Source of the DNA: Microbacterium sp. SD291 | GTDB lineage: Bacteria > Actinomycetota > Actinomycetes > Actinomycetales > Microbacteriaceae | Direction of reading: 5' to 3' | Assembly (NCBI RefSeq): GCF_017355365.1 | Contig: NZ_JADIJR010000017.1 | Span: forward strand, 1 to 64,000 | Length of the DNA stretch: 64,000 nt | In this document: positions 8,600 through 15,978 of the stretch, piece after piece | How positions within the stretch are numbered: position 1 is the first letter of the stretch | How the letters are laid out: each line of letters opens with the position of its first letter | The notes under the pieces: model-generated | What the model was told of the DNA's origin: nothing | Database searches by the model: none | Seen by the model: the letters and a program-made list of their open reading frames with translations, nothing else | Translations under genes and position numbers: made by a program

Positions 8600-9526
8600 T
8601 CAGGGAGCCGCCGGGGCGTCCTGCAGCCGGCGGCGCGTCGTGAACTCCCGCGCCTCGCCGCTCAGCGGGTCGGTGAAGCGCAGCTCGCGCGCGAGCAGCT
8701 GCAGCGGCCGGTCGAAGTCGTCCGGCGTCTCGGGCAGCAGTTCGGGGTAGAAGCCGTCGTTCAGGATGCCGAGGCCGACGGCCGCGAGATGGACGCGCAG
8801 CTGGTGCATCTTGCCGCTGTGCGGGCGCAGCAGCGTGTGTACGACCCGATCGTCGGCGCTCAGCAGCTCGATCAGCGTCTCGGAGTTGGACTCCTCCCCG
8901 TCGTCGATCCGCACGCGCACCTCGCCGCGGTTCTTCGTGATGCGGTTGCGGTACACGAGCGGGAAGCGGCCGGGATCCCAGTCCACAGGGCGCGCCGAGA
9001 CCGCCTCGTACACCTTCTGCACCTGACGGTTCTCGAACAGCAGCTGGTAGGCGCCGCGGGTCGCCGGACGGACCGAGAACATCAGCAGGCCGGCGGTCGC
9101 ACGGTCGAGGCGGTGGATCGGTGTGAGCTCGGGGATGCCGAGCAGATTCCGCAGCCGCACCAGCGCGGAGTTCTGCAGGTACCGGCCGCCGGGGGTCGTC
9201 GGCAGGAAATGCGGCTTGTCGACGACGACGAGCTCCTCATCCTGATGCAGGAGCTCGACCTCGAACGGCATCCGCTTCTCCACCGGCGGGTCACGGTAGT
9301 ACCAGACGAACTCCGCGTCCCCGAGCGGGGTGTCCCGATTCAGTGCACTGCCGTCGCGGTCGACGATCTCCCCGCGGTCGAAGCGGGCGAGCAGGCCTTC
9401 GGCGTCGAGATGGAAGAACCGCTCGATCATGTAGGACGCGACGGTCGGCCAGGCACCCTGCATCGGAACGTGCAGACGGGTCGCGCCGACGCCGTCGCGC
9501 ATGGGAAGGGGGGAGAGCATGCCCAT
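8600..9526 (-). CDS. RluA-family pseudouridine synthase
   Basis: 308 aa. The catalytic motif HRLDRATAGL places the nucleophile at Asp141; HQDEELVVVDKP and the C-terminal LRPHSGKMHQLRVHLA are family blocks. It should isomerise a uridine in rRNA or tRNA; which one cannot be told. The N-terminal 80 residues lack a clear S4 motif. Start ATG 9526 was chosen; TAGGCT (9534-9539) ends 7 nt upstream, so the mRNA is probably leaderless, and this -10 overlaps the TAG stop of the regulator gene just upstream. Longer upstream starts would run into that regulator. Confidence 0.88.
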   Translation of the reverse strand: MGMLSPLPMRDGVGATRLHVPMQGAWPTVASYMIERFFHLDAEGLLARFDRGEIVDRDGSALNRDTPLGDAEFVWYYRDPPVEKRMPFEVELLHQDEELVVVDKPHFLPTTPGGRYLQNSALVRLRNLLGIPELTPIHRLDRATAGLLMFSVRPATRGAYQLLFENRQVQKVYEAVSARPVDWDPGRFPLVYRNRITKNRGEVRVRIDDGEESNSETLIELLSADDRVVHTLLRPHSGKMHQLRVHLAAVGLGILNDGFYPELLPETPDDFDRPLQLLARELRFTDPLSGEAREFTTRRRLQDAPAAP

Positions 9527-9536
9527 TCGAACCAGC

Positions 9537-10472
9537 CTAGACGGCCTGGGTGAAGCGCGATCGATACTGGTGCGGAGACAGTCCGACCCGGTCGCGGAAG
9601 TGCTTGCGCAGTGCCGCCGCCGTGGCGAACCCGGAACCCGCGGCGACCGCATCGACGAGGAGGTCGGTGGTCTCGAGAAGCTCGCGAGCGCGATCGACCC
9701 TGGCGTCGGCGAACCAGTCCCCGAGGGTGCGGCCGGTCTCGGCGCGGAAGCGCCTGGTCAGGGTGCGCACGCTCATCCCGAACCTGTCGGCGACGGCGTT
9801 CAGTGAGAGCGGCTCGTCGATCCGGGACATCAGCCAGTGCTGGATGTCGCTGGCCGAGCCGCTGTTCGACGGCGCGATCGCGGGCCTCGCGATGAACTGA
9901 CGCTGTCCTCCTCCCCGATGAGGGGCCGCGAGCGTGATCCGGGAGACGGTCGCCGCGACCGCCGCACCATGGTCGCGTGCGATCAGGTGCATCGTCGCGT
10001 CGACCGCGGCCGAGGCGCCGGCGGCCGTGAGTACCGAGCCGGTGTCGACGAAGAGCTCGTCTGGTCGCAGGCGCACCAGAGGGAAGCGCCTCGCGAAGTC
10101 TGCCGAGGAGTCCCAGTGGGTGGTCGCCTCCCTGCCGTCGAGCAGGCCGGATGCCGCGACCGTGAACGCGCCGGTGCAGTAGCTGACCACGCGTCGGTCG
10201 GAGAACTCGGCGAGGCCGATCGGGTCGCCCGAGGTCTCGGCGGCCCTCCACGGCGGGACGATGATCGTGTCGGCGCTCGCCAGTGCGCTCTTGTCCGCCG
10301 ACGGCGTGATCGAGAAGTCGGCGTCGGTCTGCACCGGCCGGCCGTCCAGGGTGCAGGTCGTCACCGAGTACAGCGGCCGTCCGCCGCGCCGGGCGGCGCG
10401 GAAGAAGCGGGAGGGGACGCCGAGCTCATACGGGTACACGCCGGGAAGGGCGACGATCACGACTCGATGCAT
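9537..10472 (-). CDS. GlxA-type regulator: DJ-1/PfpI domain plus AraC DNA-binding domain
   Basis: 311 aa. Residues 1-190 form a DJ-1/PfpI (class I amidotransferase-like) sensor domain, with VVSYCTGAFTVA at the elbow Cys. Residues about 210-311 carry two AraC helix-turn-helix units (LNAVADRFGMSVRTLTRRF and a second ending HQYRSRF). Family members are activators or repressors with ligands mostly unknown. Start ATG 10472 fits best: CATGAT lies 6 nt ahead (leaderless pattern). It is divergent from the oxidoreductase gene, which is its likely target; a 12-bp palindrome lies between them. Confidence 0.88.
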   Translation of the reverse strand: MHRVVIVALPGVYPYELGVPSRFFRAARRGGRPLYSVTTCTLDGRPVQTDADFSITPSADKSALASADTIIVPPWRAAETSGDPIGLAEFSDRRVVSYCTGAFTVAASGLLDGREATTHWDSSADFARRFPLVRLRPDELFVDTGSVLTAAGASAAVDATMHLIARDHGAAVAATVSRITLAAPHRGGGQRQFIARPAIAPSNSGSASDIQHWLMSRIDEPLSLNAVADRFGMSVRTLTRRFRAETGRTLGDWFADARVDRARELLETTDLLVDAVAAGSGFATAAALRKHFRDRVGLSPHQYRSRFTQAV

Positions 10473-10526
10473 GGCCACATCATGACACATGTTGCCTGTT
10501 CAGCCACTGTCGCGCGACCGGACGGC

Positions 10527-10538
10527 CCAGCATGCTGG
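10527..10538. promoter_or_regulatory. Perfect 12-bp palindrome, candidate operator
   Basis: CCAGCATGCTGG sits in the 108-nt region between the divergent regulator and oxidoreductase genes. A second CAGCATG occurs at 10561. Its place suggests the binding site of the GlxA-type regulator, but AraC proteins often use direct repeats, so this is tentative. Confidence 0.35.
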
Positions 10539-10580
10539 AAGCAGTGGCCGGACCGGCCGTCAGCATGAAAGGCAGAGCAC

Positions 10581-11522
10581 GTGCGTTCAGCGAAGTACTC
10601 CGGTGCGGGATCCGCTTCCGAGGTCATCTCGATCACAGAGACCGCCGTCCCGGCTCCGGGGCCGGGCGAGGTCGTCGTCAGGGTCGGCGCAGCCGGCCTC
10701 AATCCGGTCGACGTCAAGATCCGCGCGGCGGCGACCGACTTCGGGCCGATCAGGTACTCCGATCGGCCGGGCTGGGACGTCGCCGGAACAGTCGCGGACG
10801 TGGCGCCTGATGTGAGCGAGTGGTCGCCCGGCGATCGGGTGTTCGCGCTCGCCGCGTTCCCCGCCGCCGCGCACACGCTGGCCGAGTTCGCAGTGGTCGC
10901 TGCCAGGGATCTGGCTCCGGCTCCTGCCGTGTGGAGCACCGCACAGGCGGGCGCCGCGCCCCTCGCCGCGCTCACCGCGTGGCAGGCTCTGGAGGCGGCA
11001 GCCGTCGGCTCGGGGCAGCGAGTGCTCGTGCTCGGCGGTGCCGGGGGAGTGGGGCACCTGGCGATCCAGCTCGCGAAGGCGCGGGGCGCCGAGGTCACTG
11101 CCACTGCCAGCGCCGCTAAGCACGAGTTGGTGCGCGGGTGGGGCGCGGGCCACGTCGTCGACTATCGCGACGACCAGGCTCTCGCCGCGCTGGATCGGTT
11201 CGACACCGTGATCGTCACCGTCGACGACACGCTGCCGCCGCGCGGCGCGGTCGCCGAGGGCACCGCCGTCATCTCCATCACCGGCCTGTCCGAGGGCGAC
11301 CGGATCCGGCTCGGCGAGTGGGGCGCCGCGCCGGTCGAGCGGATCCTCGTCGCGGCGAACGGCGCGCAGCTCGCGGAGATCGCCGCGCTCGCGGATGCCG
11401 GTGAGGTCGACGTGCACCTGGACTCGGAGTTCGCGCTCGAGGAGCTCGTCGCGGCGCAGGAACGCGTCGAGACCGGGCGGGTCACCGGAAAGGTCGCCGT
11501 GGTCGTCGATCCGTCGGTCTAG
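10581..11522 (+). CDS. Zinc-independent MDR-family NADP-dependent oxidoreductase (quinone reductase-like)
   Basis: 313 aa. The medium-chain dehydrogenase layout is clear: GroES-like N-terminal half (AAGLNPVDVKIRAA, GWDVAGTV, GDRVFAL), then a Rossmann fold with LVLGGAGGVGHLAIQLAK. The zinc-ligand cysteines of alcohol dehydrogenases are absent, which points to quinone oxidoreductase or enoyl-reductase activity with NADPH. Start is GTG 10581. Expression is probably controlled by the divergent GlxA-type regulator. Substrate unknown. Confidence 0.88.
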   Translation: MRSAKYSGAGSASEVISITETAVPAPGPGEVVVRVGAAGLNPVDVKIRAAATDFGPIRYSDRPGWDVAGTVADVAPDVSEWSPGDRVFALAAFPAAAHTLAEFAVVAARDLAPAPAVWSTAQAGAAPLAALTAWQALEAAAVGSGQRVLVLGGAGGVGHLAIQLAKARGAEVTATASAAKHELVRGWGAGHVVDYRDDQALAALDRFDTVIVTVDDTLPPRGAVAEGTAVISITGLSEGDRIRLGEWGAAPVERILVAANGAQLAEIAALADAGEVDVHLDSEFALEELVAAQERVETGRVTGKVAVVVDPSV

Positions 11523-11606
11523 ACTCCGTCGTCGAAACTCCGTCGTCGAAACTCCGTCGTCGAAACTCCGTCGTCGAAACTCCGTCGTCGAAGCTCAGGC
11601 GTCGAA
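11523..11606. repeat. Tandem array of a 14-bp unit at the 3' end of the MarR gene
   Basis: Five identical copies of ACTCCGTCGTCGAA (11523-11592) and a sixth degenerate copy GCTCAGGCGTCGAA (11593-11606). The sixth copy contains the MarR stop codon and its last two sense codons and part of a third (minus strand). The array fills the gap between two convergent genes; the other gene's stop is at 11522. There are no spacers, so it is not a CRISPR. Confidence 0.95.
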
Positions 11607-12089
11607 GCTGAGGCTGAGCTTTCGCAACAGCCCTGCGAGCCGGTCGCGGTCGCCGCGGGACAGCGCCTGGAGCAGGTCGTCCTCCACGTCGACGAGCCGG
11701 GTGATCGCGGCATCCACGCGGATCCGGCCATCGTCCGTGAGGATGACGAGCACGCTGCGCCCGTCGTCCGGGTCGGCCTCCCTTCGCACGAAGCGGCGGC
11801 CGACCAGCCGGTCGATCCGGTTGGTCATGGTGCCGCTGGACACCAGGGTCTGCTGCAGCAGCTGCTTGGGCGAGAGCTGGAAAGGCGAGCCGGCGCGGCG
11901 GAGCGCCGAGAGCACGTCCCACTCCCATGGCTCCAGGTCGCTGCGCCGGAACACGTCGCGCCTGGCGCGGTCGAGGAGGCGCGAGAGCCGGTCCATCCGC
12001 GACAGCACCTCGAGGGGTGAGAAATCGAGGTCGGGCCGCTGGGTGTTCCAGGCTCCGACGATCCGGTCGACCTCATCCGCCTCGCTCAT
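11595..12089 (-). CDS. MarR-family transcriptional regulator
   Basis: 164 aa. Winged-helix MarR fold: LEPWEWDVLSALRRAG, recognition region LVSSGTMTNRIDRLV, wing RREADPDDGRSVLVILTDDG. It probably acts as a dimer on a nearby or own promoter; ligand unknown. Start ATG 12089 has GATAAT 6 nt upstream (leaderless). The stop lies inside the degenerate end copy of the 14-bp array; loss of this stop would extend the protein through the array in frame. It ends facing the oxidoreductase gene and begins 7 nt from the end of the gluconate regulator gene. Confidence 0.9.
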   Translation of the reverse strand: MSEADEVDRIVGAWNTQRPDLDFSPLEVLSRMDRLSRLLDRARRDVFRRSDLEPWEWDVLSALRRAGSPFQLSPKQLLQQTLVSSGTMTNRIDRLVGRRFVRREADPDDGRSVLVILTDDGRIRVDAAITRLVDVEDDLLQALSRGDRDRLAGLLRKLSLSFDA

Positions 12090-12096
12090 CCGATCA

Positions 12097-12792
12097 TTAT
12101 CTCTCGGGCGCGATCTCGCCCCATACGCCGCTCAGGTGCTCTCGGGAGTGCTGCTCGGCAGCGGCGGCGTCTCCTCCGGCGATGTCGACTGCGACGCGGA
12201 GGTGCTGCTCGAGCGTGCCGGGCGCCGGCGTGCTCGGATGCAGTCCGAGCCGAGTCCTTCCGGCGAGCACCTCGCGGACTGGCCGCTCCAGGGCGGCCAG
12301 GAGTGGATTGCCGGATGCTGCGAGGACGAGCGAGTGGAACGCGAGATCAGCGTCGAGGTAAGGCCCGGTGTCACCGAGTCCTCGGCGGCCGAGGTCGTCC
12401 AGCACCTCCGCGAGGCGCCGGATCTCGACGCGCTGCTCCGCGCTCGCCCGCCGCGCGGCGAGGCCGGCCGCCATCGGCTCGACGGCGACCCGCAGCTCCA
12501 TGAGAGCCTCGAGGTGCTGCTGCCTGTCCGGTCCGCGCAGCGTCCACTGGATGACCTCCGCATCGAACTCGTCCCACCGCGAGCGCGGCTGGACCGTGAT
12601 GCCGACACGGCGACGGGAGGCCAGCATCCCCATGCTCTCCAGGACGCGCACGGCCTCGCGCACGAGGGTGCGCGAGGCGCCGTACTCCGCCTCGAGCTGG
12701 GCGAGGGTGAGAACCTCGCCTTCCGCGAGCTCGCCGGACACGATGCGGCTCCCGAGGTCGTCGAGGACGTCACCGTGCAGGTCAGCGGGCAT
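12097..12792 (-). CDS. FadR-subfamily (GntR/FCD) regulator of gluconate genes
   Basis: 231 aa. N-terminal winged helix with the GntR signature LAQLEAEYGASRTLVREAVRVLESMG, C-terminal all-helical FCD ligand domain (ADLAFHSLVLAASGNPLL). Divergent from the permease and kinase genes, so probably the gluconate-responsive repressor, comparable to GntR1/GntR2 of Corynebacterium. ATG 12792 was chosen because GGAGG lies 7 nt ahead; ATG 12795 directly before it is the alternative. Two sites resembling the Corynebacterium GntR motif lie in the promoter region. Confidence 0.9.
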   Translation of the reverse strand: MPADLHGDVLDDLGSRIVSGELAEGEVLTLAQLEAEYGASRTLVREAVRVLESMGMLASRRRVGITVQPRSRWDEFDAEVIQWTLRGPDRQQHLEALMELRVAVEPMAAGLAARRASAEQRVEIRRLAEVLDDLGRRGLGDTGPYLDADLAFHSLVLAASGNPLLAALERPVREVLAGRTRLGLHPSTPAPGTLEQHLRVAVDIAGGDAAAAEQHSREHLSGVWGEIAPER

Positions 12793-12835
12793 CATCGCTC
12801 CTCCGTCGTGGGCATCAGGCCATACTGGATTCGGC

Positions 12836-12879
12836 ATTGATACTACTATTGACTTCCGGATCCCATAAGTAGTACCTTT
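12836..12879. promoter_or_regulatory. Two GntR1/2-like operator sites and divergent promoters
   Basis: On the minus strand 12836-12850 reads AATAGTAGTATCAAT, 11 of 15 identical to the Corynebacterium GntR1/2 consensus as I recall it (TATGATAGTACCAAT). On the plus strand 12865-12879 reads ATAAGTAGTACCTTT with the core TAGTACC. Their cores form an inverted repeat, TACTACT (12841-12847) and AGTAGTA (12868-12874). TTGACT (12849-12854) could be the permease -35. A minus-strand TTATGG-N17-TAGTAT is a possible promoter for the regulator. Confidence 0.55.
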
Positions 12880-12914
12880 GAGCCTGCATCCACCCCTTTT
12901 CAATGGAGAAACCA

Positions 12915-14297
12915 ATGGAAGACTGGACCCAGACGCTCGGCACCGGCCCCCTTCTCGGGATCGCCGCCGCAGCCGTCGCCCTCATTCTTTTCCTCGTCAT
13001 CAAGCTCAAGCTGCATGCGTTCCTCGTGCTCATCGTGGTGTCGCTGCTGACCGCGATCGCGACTGGCCTGCCGCTCGGCGCGCTCGTCAACGAGGTGCTC
13101 GTGTCCAGCTTCGGCGGCACCCTCGGAGCCGTCGCGCTGCTCATCGGACTCGGTGCGATCATCGGCCGGCTCATCGAGTCCAGCGGCGGCGCGAGGGTCA
13201 TCGCCGAGAAGATGGTGTCGATCTTCGGGGAGAAGCGCGCGGCCTTCGCCCTCGGCATCACATCGCTCATCCTCGGCTTCCCGATCTTCTTCGACGCCGG
13301 GCTCATCGTGATGCTGCCGATCATCTTCGCCGTCGCGCGGCGCATCGGCGGCACCAACCTGCTGCTCTACGGCTTCAGCGGCGCGGCGGCCTTCTCGGTC
13401 ATGCACGTGTTCCTCCCGCCGCACCCCGGGCCGGTCGCGGCCACCGAGCTGTTCGGCGCGAACCTCGGTATCGTCATGCTCATCGGTCTCGTGATCGCCT
13501 TCCCGACCTGGTACCTGTCCGGCTACCTGTGGGGCCGGTTCGTCAACTCGCGGTACCCGATGATCGTCCCCGAGCTGTTCGGCGCGAAGGACGACGATCA
13601 GCCGGTGAACCCGCCCAAGGCCGGCACGGTCGTCGCCATCCTGCTGCTGCCGCTCGTCCTGATCTTCCTCAACACCGGCCTGAACTCGCTCGGCAGCATC
13701 GGCGCGGTCGACCGCGATGAGACCTGGGTGCAGGCGCTCATGCTCATCGGCACGTCGCCGGTCGCGCTGCTCATCACGGCTCTCGTCGCCCTGCTGGTGC
13801 TCGGCAAGTTCCGCGGCGAGAACGGAAGCGCCCTGGAGAAGCTCGTCGAGGGCACCCTCGGCAGCGTCGCCTCAGTGATCCTGATCACCGGTGCCGGCGG
13901 GATGTTCGGCGGCGTGCTGCGCGCGTCCGGCATCGGCGACGCGCTCTCGTCCAGCCTCGGCGATCTCGGCATGCCGGTGATCTTCGCGGCCTACCTCATC
14001 GCCGTCGCTCTCCGCGTCGCGCAGGGGTCGGCGACCGTCGCCCTCGTCACCACGGCCGGCCTGCTCGCCCCCGCGGTCATCGGGGGGAACTTCAGCGTCA
14101 TCGACGTCGCCGCCATCACGCTCGCAGCGGCTGCCGGATCGGTGTTCGCGAGCCACGTCAACGACTCCGGCTTCTGGCTCGTCGGCCGCCTGATGGGCAT
14201 GGACGTCAAGACGACGCTCAAGACCTGGACGGTGCAGCAGGCGATCGAGTCCGTCGTCGGCTTCGCGCTCGTGCTCGCGGTCTACGCGATCTTCTGA
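12915..14297 (+). CDS. gntP: Gluconate:H+ symporter, GntP family
   Basis: 460 aa, 12-14 hydrophobic segments, GntP-family blocks ITSLILGFPIFFDAGLIV, VMHVFLPPHPGP, GSATVALVTTAGLLAP and SHVNDSGFWLV. It imports gluconate across the inner membrane. Start ATG 12915 has GGAG 6 nt ahead (inside ATGGAGAAACC), which argues against ATG 12903. The kinase gene starts one base after its stop, so the two form an operon under the divergent FCD regulator. Confidence 0.92.
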   Translation: MEDWTQTLGTGPLLGIAAAAVALILFLVIKLKLHAFLVLIVVSLLTAIATGLPLGALVNEVLVSSFGGTLGAVALLIGLGAIIGRLIESSGGARVIAEKMVSIFGEKRAAFALGITSLILGFPIFFDAGLIVMLPIIFAVARRIGGTNLLLYGFSGAAAFSVMHVFLPPHPGPVAATELFGANLGIVMLIGLVIAFPTWYLSGYLWGRFVNSRYPMIVPELFGAKDDDQPVNPPKAGTVVAILLLPLVLIFLNTGLNSLGSIGAVDRDETWVQALMLIGTSPVALLITALVALLVLGKFRGENGSALEKLVEGTLGSVASVILITGAGGMFGGVLRASGIGDALSSSLGDLGMPVIFAAYLIAVALRVAQGSATVALVTTAGLLAPAVIGGNFSVIDVAAITLAAAAGSVFASHVNDSGFWLVGRLMGMDVKTTLKTWTVQQAIESVVGFALVLAVYAIF

Positions 14298-14298
14298 C

Positions 14299-15819
14299 AT
14301 GAGCGCCGCACGCGACATCGTCATCGGCGTCGACATGGGGACGACCGCGACCAAGGCCGTGGCCTACTCGGTCGCGGGGGAGCAGCTGGCGACCGCATCG
14401 CACGGCTACCCGCTCGAGGAGCCTCACCCGGGTCACGCCGTGCAGGATCCGGAGCTCATCCTCGGTGCCGTCTATCAGACGGTGCGGGAGGTGGTCGCCG
14501 AGATCGGCGCCGAGCGGATCGCTGGACTCTCGTTCTCCGCCGCGATGCACAGCGTGATGGCGCTCGACGCGCAGCTGGACCCGATCACCCCGGTCGTCAC
14601 CTGGGCCGACACGCGTGCGGCCGTGCAGGCCGAGCGGATCCGCGCGTCCGCACGGGGGCTCGAGCTGCATCGCCGCACCGGCACGCCGGTGCATCCGATG
14701 TCGCCGCTTCCCAAGCTCGTCTGGTTCCGGGAGCAGGAGCCGCGCATCCGGCAGGCCGCCGCGATGTGGGTGAACGCCAAGGACTGGGTGCTCCTGCGGC
14801 TGTGCGGCGCTCTGGTGACCGATCATTCCCTCGGATCGAGCTCGGGGCTGATGGACATCCACCGGCTCGAGTGGGACGAGGAGGCGTTGTCGCTCGCCGG
14901 CATCCGGGCCGAGCAGCTCCCCGAGCTCGTGTCGACCACCACCGTCCTGGAGGGCTTGACGGAGGAGGGCGCGGCGGCCACCGGCCTGCCGATGTCGACC
15001 TCCGTCGTGGTCGGGGCCGGTGACGGCCCGCTCGCCAACCTCGGGGTCGGCGCCGTGCGGCCGGGCGTCGCCGCGTGCTCGATCGGAACCAGCGGCGCCC
15101 TGCGGGTCGCCGTGGACAGGCCCGTGGTCGATCCGCGCGGCGGCGTGTTCTGCTACGCCCTCACAGAGGACCGCTGGGTGATCGGCGGCGCGATCAACAA
15201 CGGCGGCGTCACACTCGACTGGGTACGGGCCGAGATCGCCGAGGCAGACGTGCCGATCGAGGAGCTGCTCGATCGTGCGGCGGAGATCCCCGCAGGCTCC
15301 GGCGGCCTGCTCATGCTGCCCTACCTGCTGAGCGAGCGGGCACCGCACTGGAGCAGCCTGGCCAGCGGCGCGTACATCGGCCTCACCAGGGCGCACACGC
15401 GCGAGCACATGGTGCGCGCGGCACTCGAGGGCGTCGCCCTCCAGCTCGCGCTGGTGCTGCAGTCGATGCGTGCGGCCGGCCTCGACATCGACGAGATCCG
15501 CGCGACAGGCGGCGTGATCCGGCATCCGCTCTGGCAGCAGACGCTCGCCGACGCGTTCGGCGCACCGATCGGCCTGCTCGCAGGTCAGGAGGGGTCGAGC
15601 TTCGGGGCCGCGCTGCTCGGGATGCAGGCGCTCGGGCTGATCGAGTCGATCGACGTCGCGGCCCAGCTGCAGCCAGTGGAGAGGACCGTGCGCCCCCGCC
15701 CTGCTGAGGCGGCGGTGTACTCCTCGCTGCTGCCGGTGTTCGACGAGCTCTACGACGCGCTGCTGCCCACCTACCGCCGGTTGCGACGGCTCGCGCCGTC
15801 ACTGCCCGCGGTGCGCTGA
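14299..15819 (+). CDS. gntK: Gluconokinase, FGGY family
   Basis: 506 aa, full FGGY-kinase length. N-terminal IGVDMGTTATKAVAY phosphate loop, catalytic-site GLSFSAAMHSVMALD, C-terminal GGVIRHPLWQQTLADAFG and EGSSFGAALLG. It phosphorylates gluconate to 6-phosphogluconate, which gnd at 24 kb decarboxylates. The sugar is inferred from the GntP neighbour and FCD regulator; xylulokinase-like activity cannot be excluded from sequence alone. It lies one base after the permease stop. Confidence 0.88.
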   Translation: MSAARDIVIGVDMGTTATKAVAYSVAGEQLATASHGYPLEEPHPGHAVQDPELILGAVYQTVREVVAEIGAERIAGLSFSAAMHSVMALDAQLDPITPVVTWADTRAAVQAERIRASARGLELHRRTGTPVHPMSPLPKLVWFREQEPRIRQAAAMWVNAKDWVLLRLCGALVTDHSLGSSSGLMDIHRLEWDEEALSLAGIRAEQLPELVSTTTVLEGLTEEGAAATGLPMSTSVVVGAGDGPLANLGVGAVRPGVAACSIGTSGALRVAVDRPVVDPRGGVFCYALTEDRWVIGGAINNGGVTLDWVRAEIAEADVPIEELLDRAAEIPAGSGGLLMLPYLLSERAPHWSSLASGAYIGLTRAHTREHMVRAALEGVALQLALVLQSMRAAGLDIDEIRATGGVIRHPLWQQTLADAFGAPIGLLAGQEGSSFGAALLGMQALGLIESIDVAAQLQPVERTVRPRPAEAAVYSSLLPVFDELYDALLPTYRRLRRLAPSLPAVR

Positions 15820-15828
15820 GGTCGCATC

Positions 15829-15865
15829 GCCCGGCCGCGCCCGATCATGTCGCATGCGGCCGGGC
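15829..15865. terminator. Hairpin after the gluconate operon
   Basis: GCCCGGCCGC (15829-15838) pairs perfectly with GCGGCCGGGC (15856-15865) around a 17-nt loop. It lies 9 nt after the gntK stop and upstream of the tRNA. No U-tract follows, as is common for actinobacterial terminators. Confidence 0.55.
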
Positions 15866-15905
15866 ATGGCAGACTTGACGCGCGGGGTCCTGCAGGGCGC
15901 CGCGG

Positions 15906-15977
15906 TCCGCCGTGGTGTAATGGCAGCACGACAGCCTTTGGAGCTGTTAGGTCTAGGTTCGAGTCCTGGCGGCGGAG
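15906..15977 (+). tRNA. tRNA-Gln (anticodon UUG)
   Basis: A 72-nt cloverleaf. Acceptor TCCGCCG (15906-15912) pairs with CGGCGGA (15970-15976), discriminator G15977. Anticodon stem ACAGC/GCTGT with loop CTTTGGA, anticodon TTG at 15938-15940. T arm CTAGG-TTCGAGT-CCTGG. CCA is not encoded. The glmU start codon begins after a single C, so 3' processing of this tRNA would create the glmU mRNA 5' end. Confidence 0.96.
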
Positions 15978-15978
15978 C

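Noticed and set aside
11523..11606. CRISPR-like array
   Set aside because: Units are 14 bp and directly adjacent; no spacers and no cas genes.
15847..15978. N-terminal extension of glmU upstream of 15979
   Set aside because: The extension translates the tRNA-Gln gene, a typical artefact; the enzyme fold begins at LAIIVLAAGQG.
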